From Alphaproteobacteria bacterium (GTDB lineage Bacteria; Pseudomonadota; Alphaproteobacteria; UBA1280; UBA12223): 9,528 nt of DNA. Of this stretch, positions 5,863 through 9,528 are shown piece by piece. A program made the translations under genes and the position numbers. The notes below the pieces were generated by a model. It was given only the letters and a program-made list of their open reading frames with translations, had not been told where the DNA came from and searched no databases. Each line of letters opens with the position of its first letter. Position 1 is the first letter of the stretch. The stretch lies in assembly GCA_003450915.1 (NCBI GenBank), contig DMEM01000150.1:1-9528 (forward strand). Direction: 5' to 3'.

Positions 5863-7822
5863 GCTATTTAATTTTAGAAATAGTGATAAGTTTTTAAAAA
5901 CTATTCAAGAAGCTTGGAATCCACCAACAAGCTTAACAGTTAGCCAATGGGCCGATAAATTCAGAATATTACCATCTGAAACATCTAACGAATCAGGCTT
6001 ATGGCGAACAGAAAGAACTCCATATTTAAGAGAAGTTATGGATTCATTGTCGGCTTCCTCAAATTTAACTCATATTTCAATTATGAAAGGTGCGCAGCTT
6101 GGTTTAACAGAAACTGCTATTAATTGGATTGGCTATATTGTGGATGTAGCTCCGGCAACAAGCCTTTTCTTAATGCCATCGCAAGGGTTGATTAATTCAG
6201 TAAATGAACAAAAGATAGATCCTTTATTTAAAAACTGCCCTACATTAAAAGAAAAACTTATTCTTAAAAAAGGTAAAGACAAGGCAGATACTAAACGCTT
6301 TAAAGGTGGAGTTTTATTCTTAAAAACTGCAGGTTCAGCGAAAAACCTTAGTTCAATATCTGCAAAATATATTATGATTGATGAAGCAGATAGAATGTTG
6401 GCTAATGTTGAAGGGGAAGGTGACCCAATTGCCCTGGCTGAAACTCGTGCCAGTTCATTTGGTGCTGATAAAAAGATTTTTATTCCATCAACTCCAACGG
6501 TTAAAGGCCAGTCAATTATTGAACGAGAATTTAAGCTAGGCGACCAAAGGTATTACTTTTTGCCTTGTCCATTTTGTGATCATAAACAAACTCTGGAATG
6601 GGAAAATTTACAGTATGACAAAAATGAACATGACCAAATTATAAATGTTGCTTATAAGTGTACTGGCTGTGGTGAGCTAATAGATGAGAATCGCTATAAA
6701 ACACAAATGCTAGAACAAGGAGCGTGGATTGCTACAGCAACCCCTAAAACATTAACACGAGCTAGCTTTCATCTTAATTCAATGTATTCTCCTCTTGGGT
6801 TTTATTCATGGAGTGAAATGGCTGAAGAGTATGAAAAGAGTAAAGACGATGAAAATAAACTAGTCCAATTTTTTAATACTAAGCTTGGTCTTACTTACGA
6901 GCTACAAGGCGATAGCCCGCCGTGGAGAGTTATTTATGATCAAAGTGAAGATTATGAACTAAAAATTGTACCTGAAAAAGGTTTATTCTTAACAGCCGGA
7001 GTTGATACACAGCCTGATAGATTAGAGTATGAAATTGTAGCCTGGGGCAAAGACAAACAATCATGGTCTATTGATTATGGAGTTATTGAAGGTGACCCTG
7101 ATGACTTTGAAGATGATTTTGAAAATGATAAATACAGTGTGTGGACTAGATTGGAAGAAGTATTAAATACAGATTTTAAACATGAGTTAGGCTCTACAAT
7201 GAATATATCAATTATGTCTATTGATACAGGTGGTAAAAATACTCAGTCTGTTTATAATTGGTGTTTAAAGCAAAGAGATGTTGGTTATGGTAGAACAGGA
7301 GCAAGTGTATTTGGTGTTAAAAATGTAATGCCGATTAAAGGTAGTGGCCGTCATAGTGAATGGATACCTGCACCAAATAGAATAACTGTAAACGGTAAAA
7401 ATAATGCTTTAAGATTATGGACTTTGGGTGTTAATGAGTTAAAAAAAGAGGTTTATTCATGCTTAAAAGTAGAAAAACCAACAGATGGTAGCTTTAAACC
7501 TAGAACTTGTCATTTTCCAAAGGCTTATGATAAAGAATATTTTCAACAGTTAACCTCAGAAAAACAAACATTAGTAAATAGCCGTGATGGTGGGATGAAA
7601 ATAGCTTGGGTTAAAGATCCATCAGTTCGTAACGAGGCTTTAGACGTTAGAGTTTATGCCCGAGCTGCAGCTCATATCATGGGCTTAGATGACCCTAGTA
7701 AAAGTTGGAAGTCATTAGAATCAAAGTTAGTAAAGACGACTCCATTATTAGAAAAACAAAAGAAAGCAAAAAAAGCCCAAGATGTTTTAAATAAATATGG
7801 CGGTGGTAATAGTTTTGTTTAA
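5840..7822 (+). CDS. terL: phage terminase large subunit, GpA family
   Basis: The packaging motor ATPase and nuclease that cuts the phage genome and pumps it into the prohead through the portal. At 660 residues it is close to lambda gpA (641). The N-terminal region (about 28-65) has the family phrases LTVSQWADKFR and WRTERTPYLREVMD. The ATPase domain has a GpA-type Walker A variant, KGAQLGLTET (83-92), and Walker B IMIDEADR (178-185, D181/E182). Two CxxC pairs (C243/C246, C274/C277) form a probable zinc ribbon. The nuclease domain begins near 385 with GVDTQPDRLE (D389). D462 in SIDTGG and D602 in EALDVRVYA are the other likely metal ligands. The Lys-rich tail (about 628-647) probably docks on the portal. 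All key residues are present, so it looks functional. It starts with TTG, overlapping terS by 23 bases. Confidence 0.97.
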   Translation: MTLHKITKLFNFRNSDKFLKTIQEAWNPPTSLTVSQWADKFRILPSETSNESGLWRTERTPYLREVMDSLSASSNLTHISIMKGAQLGLTETAINWIGYIVDVAPATSLFLMPSQGLINSVNEQKIDPLFKNCPTLKEKLILKKGKDKADTKRFKGGVLFLKTAGSAKNLSSISAKYIMIDEADRMLANVEGEGDPIALAETRASSFGADKKIFIPSTPTVKGQSIIEREFKLGDQRYYFLPCPFCDHKQTLEWENLQYDKNEHDQIINVAYKCTGCGELIDENRYKTQMLEQGAWIATATPKTLTRASFHLNSMYSPLGFYSWSEMAEEYEKSKDDENKLVQFFNTKLGLTYELQGDSPPWRVIYDQSEDYELKIVPEKGLFLTAGVDTQPDRLEYEIVAWGKDKQSWSIDYGVIEGDPDDFEDDFENDKYSVWTRLEEVLNTDFKHELGSTMNISIMSIDTGGKNTQSVYNWCLKQRDVGYGRTGASVFGVKNVMPIKGSGRHSEWIPAPNRITVNGKNNALRLWTLGVNELKKEVYSCLKVEKPTDGSFKPRTCHFPKAYDKEYFQQLTSEKQTLVNSRDGGMKIAWVKDPSVRNEALDVRVYARAAAHIMGLDDPSKSWKSLESKLVKTTPLLEKQKKAKKAQDVLNKYGGGNSFV

Positions 7823-7858
7823 GCTTTTTTTAAATCCCCAACTAGGAAAAGAATATAC

Positions 7859-7893
7859 AATACTCTTATGAATTAATCATAGGAGTGTTTTTT
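7859..7893 (+). promoter_or_regulatory. hairpin covering the gpW ribosome binding site
   Basis: A 13-base-pair stem (7859-7871 with 7877-7889, including two G-U pairs in RNA) closes a five-base loop and runs into six T residues (7888-7893) just before the ATG of the next gene. The 3' arm contains the only ribosome binding site of that gene, AGGAG (7881-7885). In RNA it could work as a weak intrinsic terminator or hide the binding site until opened. It fills most of the 71-base gap between terL and W, a gap absent in lambda, where A and W overlap by a few bases. Confidence 0.7.
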
Positions 7894-8130
7894 ATGGCGA
7901 CGATACAAGAATTAGAAACAAAAAGAGCAAAGTATGTTGCTGCAATTGATGAAATTATATTAGGTCAACGACTTATTAAGGGGGATGTTGACGGTGTTGG
8001 TAATGCAGAATTTCAAACACCCAGTATAAAAGCTATAAAAGCTGAAATTGCAGATATTGATAGACAACTAGCAAGACTAAAGAGAAGAAGATATAGAGGT
8101 GGTGGCACTCCTAGAATTGGAGGGTTTTAG
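7894..8130 (+). CDS. W: head-completion (head-tail joining) protein, lambda gpW-like
   Basis: A 78-residue protein resembling lambda gpW (68 residues), which plugs the portal after packaging, stabilises the filled head and prepares it for tail attachment. The plan matches: helix with L...RA (about 6-25), GQRL/GKR-like turn (24-27), a beta hairpin ending in EFQTPS (lambda VEFTATS), a second helix (about 45-63) and an Arg-rich tail LKRRRYRGG. I chose the ATG at 7894, eight bases after AGGAG (7881-7885), rather than an in-frame GTG at 7885 that lies inside the binding site. It ends in TAG two bases before the portal ATG. It is probably co-transcribed with terS and terL, but translation may depend on opening the upstream hairpin. 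Confidence 0.9.
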   Translation: MATIQELETKRAKYVAAIDEIILGQRLIKGDVDGVGNAEFQTPSIKAIKAEIADIDRQLARLKRRRYRGGGTPRIGGF

Positions 8131-8132
8131 CA

Positions 8133-9528
8133 ATGTCTGTAGATAGAACAAAAGTAGATGCAATTTTAAAAAGTTGGAATCCTAGAGCATTATCAGCTAA
8201 TCAAGAGTTATTAGATAAGGTTTCAGATCTTTATTCAAAAAGTAGAGACTTACAAAATAGTAATGGCTTAGCTAATGCTATTTTAAATAAAAAAGTTGAT
8301 AAGGTTATAGGTCAAGGTTTAAAACTTATGCCACAAATTGATTATAGGGCTTTAGGTATAGATGTAAAAGAAGCAAAGGCTTGGAATGAAAAAGCAGAAT
8401 CTTTATGGAATTTATATGCTAATTCTAAGAATTATGATTTAGCTGCTAAAAATAACTTTCATGAGTCTTCAAGGTTAGCTTTAAGAACGGTTTATATGAA
8501 TGGTGATGTTTTAGCTTTAGTGCATTGGGTGCCGAATGGTAAAGGCATGTTTAAAACTAAAATTCAACTTATTGAGTGCGACAGGCTTATTACTCCAAAT
8601 AAACTAAAAAATAAGAAGAATATTAGGGCAGGTATTGAATACAACAAGCATAATGAGCCTGTAGCTTATTATATAGCTAAAGATTATCCTGATGATAATT
8701 TATTAAATACTAATGTTGAGTGTGTAAGAGTTCCTGCTAAAACAAAATGGGGCAGAGCTAGGGTAATTCATGTATTTAAGCAAGATAGAGTTGACCAGTC
8801 TAGAGGTAAACCTATTTTTACTCCAATTCTAACTTTATTCAAAAAATTAGACCTTTATGAAGAAGCTGAACTATCAGCTGCAGTAGTTTCTGCAATGGTT
8901 GCTTTAATTGTAGAAAGCCCACCTAAAGATGATAAAGAGTTGTTAACTCAGTTTGGTTTAGGAGATGACGATCAAGAAGTTTTAGAAGAAATTCGCCATG
9001 GTTGGAATAGAGGAATGCAGCCAGGTAATATTGTTCATTTATTTAATGGAGAAAAGGCACATACCTTTGCACCTAATAGACCGAACAGCTCATTCTCAGC
9101 ATTTGTTGAAAATATTACAAGAACCGTTGGTATAGGTTCAGCAGGTTTATCTTATGAAACTATTATGAGTGATTTTTCAAAGTGTAATTATTCATCAGCA
9201 AGAGCAGCACTACAAGAAGACTGGGAAAATATTATGGTTTCAAGGTCTTGGTTTGTTAGTGAGTGGGTAGATATTCATTATGAGCTATTTATTGAAGAAT
9301 GTATCAATACTGGTCGATTAGAAGCTCCTGATTTTTATGAAAATAAAGAAGCTTATTTAAAATATTCAGTACAAGGGCCTGCAAAAGGCGTACTTGATCC
9401 AGTTAAAGAAACAAAAGCTTCAGTAATGTTAGTAGAAGCAGGTTTATCATCAAGAACTCATGAAGCTGCTAAACAAGGTATAGTTTGGGATGATAATGCA
9501 GATCAGTTAGAAAGAGAGCAAGGTATTA
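8133..9528 (+). CDS. B: phage portal protein, lambda gpB family (3' end missing)
   Basis: The portal forms the dodecameric ring at the head vertex through which DNA enters and leaves. The ATG at 8133 follows GGAGGG (8119-8124) at eight bases, and the frame stays open for 465 residues to the window edge. Lambda gpB has 533, so the C-terminal end is outside. Family phrases are clear: YMNGDVLAL (121-129), IECDRL (147-152), RVDQSRGKPIFTPIL (219-233), MQPGNIVHLFNGE (295-307), then GLSYE (338-342) and the hallmark NYSSARAAL (352-360). The helical segment after 380 corresponds to the region lining the central tunnel. It begins two bases after the W stop, so translation is probably coupled. A ClpP-like prohead protease or scaffold gene is expected next, as in lambda (C and Nu3). 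Confidence 0.95.
   Translation, partial: MSVDRTKVDAILKSWNPRALSANQELLDKVSDLYSKSRDLQNSNGLANAILNKKVDKVIGQGLKLMPQIDYRALGIDVKEAKAWNEKAESLWNLYANSKNYDLAAKNNFHESSRLALRTVYMNGDVLALVHWVPNGKGMFKTKIQLIECDRLITPNKLKNKKNIRAGIEYNKHNEPVAYYIAKDYPDDNLLNTNVECVRVPAKTKWGRARVIHVFKQDRVDQSRGKPIFTPILTLFKKLDLYEEAELSAAVVSAMVALIVESPPKDDKELLTQFGLGDDDQEVLEEIRHGWNRGMQPGNIVHLFNGEKAHTFAPNRPNSSFSAFVENITRTVGIGSAGLSYETIMSDFSKCNYSSARAALQEDWENIMVSRSWFVSEWVDIHYELFIEECINTGRLEAPDFYENKEAYLKYSVQGPAKGVLDPVKETKASVMLVEAGLSSRTHEAAKQGIVWDDNADQLEREQGI

Noticed and set aside
7885..7893. GTG start for the gpW gene, adding three residues
   Set aside because: The GTG lies within the AGGAG binding site itself; the ATG at 7894 has correct spacing and fits the family N-terminus.

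Overview
The window looks like part of a lambda-type tailed phage, most likely a prophage, in a low-GC Gram-negative bacterium. The + strand from 5221 to the right edge carries the start of a lambda-like head operon in the canonical order: terminase small subunit (Nu1-like), terminase large subunit (GpA family), gpW head-completion protein, and lambda-family portal (gpB-like, cut by the window end). The host is Gram-negative because the minus strand encodes a type V autotransporter with a signal peptide and a C-terminal outer-membrane barrel. The AT-rich bases and the style of the passenger repeats recall Rickettsiales or other low-GC alphaproteobacteria, but that placement is only a guess.

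Layout. From 1 to 606 a small + strand cluster encodes a possible 33-residue peptide and two short related proteins, each with a single C-terminal membrane helix. A strong bidirectional intrinsic terminator (616-650) separates them from a convergent 1406-residue autotransporter gene (670-4890, minus strand), whose passenger is built from about 260-residue repeats. A 330-base non-coding gap (4891-5220) lies between the autotransporter and the terminase genes. It holds a probable promoter for the autotransporter, a short GC-rich island with a GCTTAAGC palindrome, and a phased array of the motif GGTTAATTTTT at about 21.4-base intervals. Then come terS, terL, a hairpin covering the ribosome binding site of the next gene, W and the portal gene.

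Interpretation. In lambda, cosN and cosB (where the small terminase subunit binds) lie just upstream of Nu1, about 190 bases from its start. The GC-rich island about 200 bases upstream of terS, followed by the phased repeats, fits that plan, so the gap is a good candidate for a divergent cos site. If so, the autotransporter and the two small membrane proteins lie at the right end of the phage chromosome. The autotransporter would then occupy the place of lambda bor, a minus-strand lysogenic-conversion gene next to cos: a large phage-borne surface protein with its own promoter and terminator. The alternative is that the autotransporter belongs to the host and a prophage edge lies in the gap. 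No integrase, tRNA or attachment-site repeat is visible to settle this.
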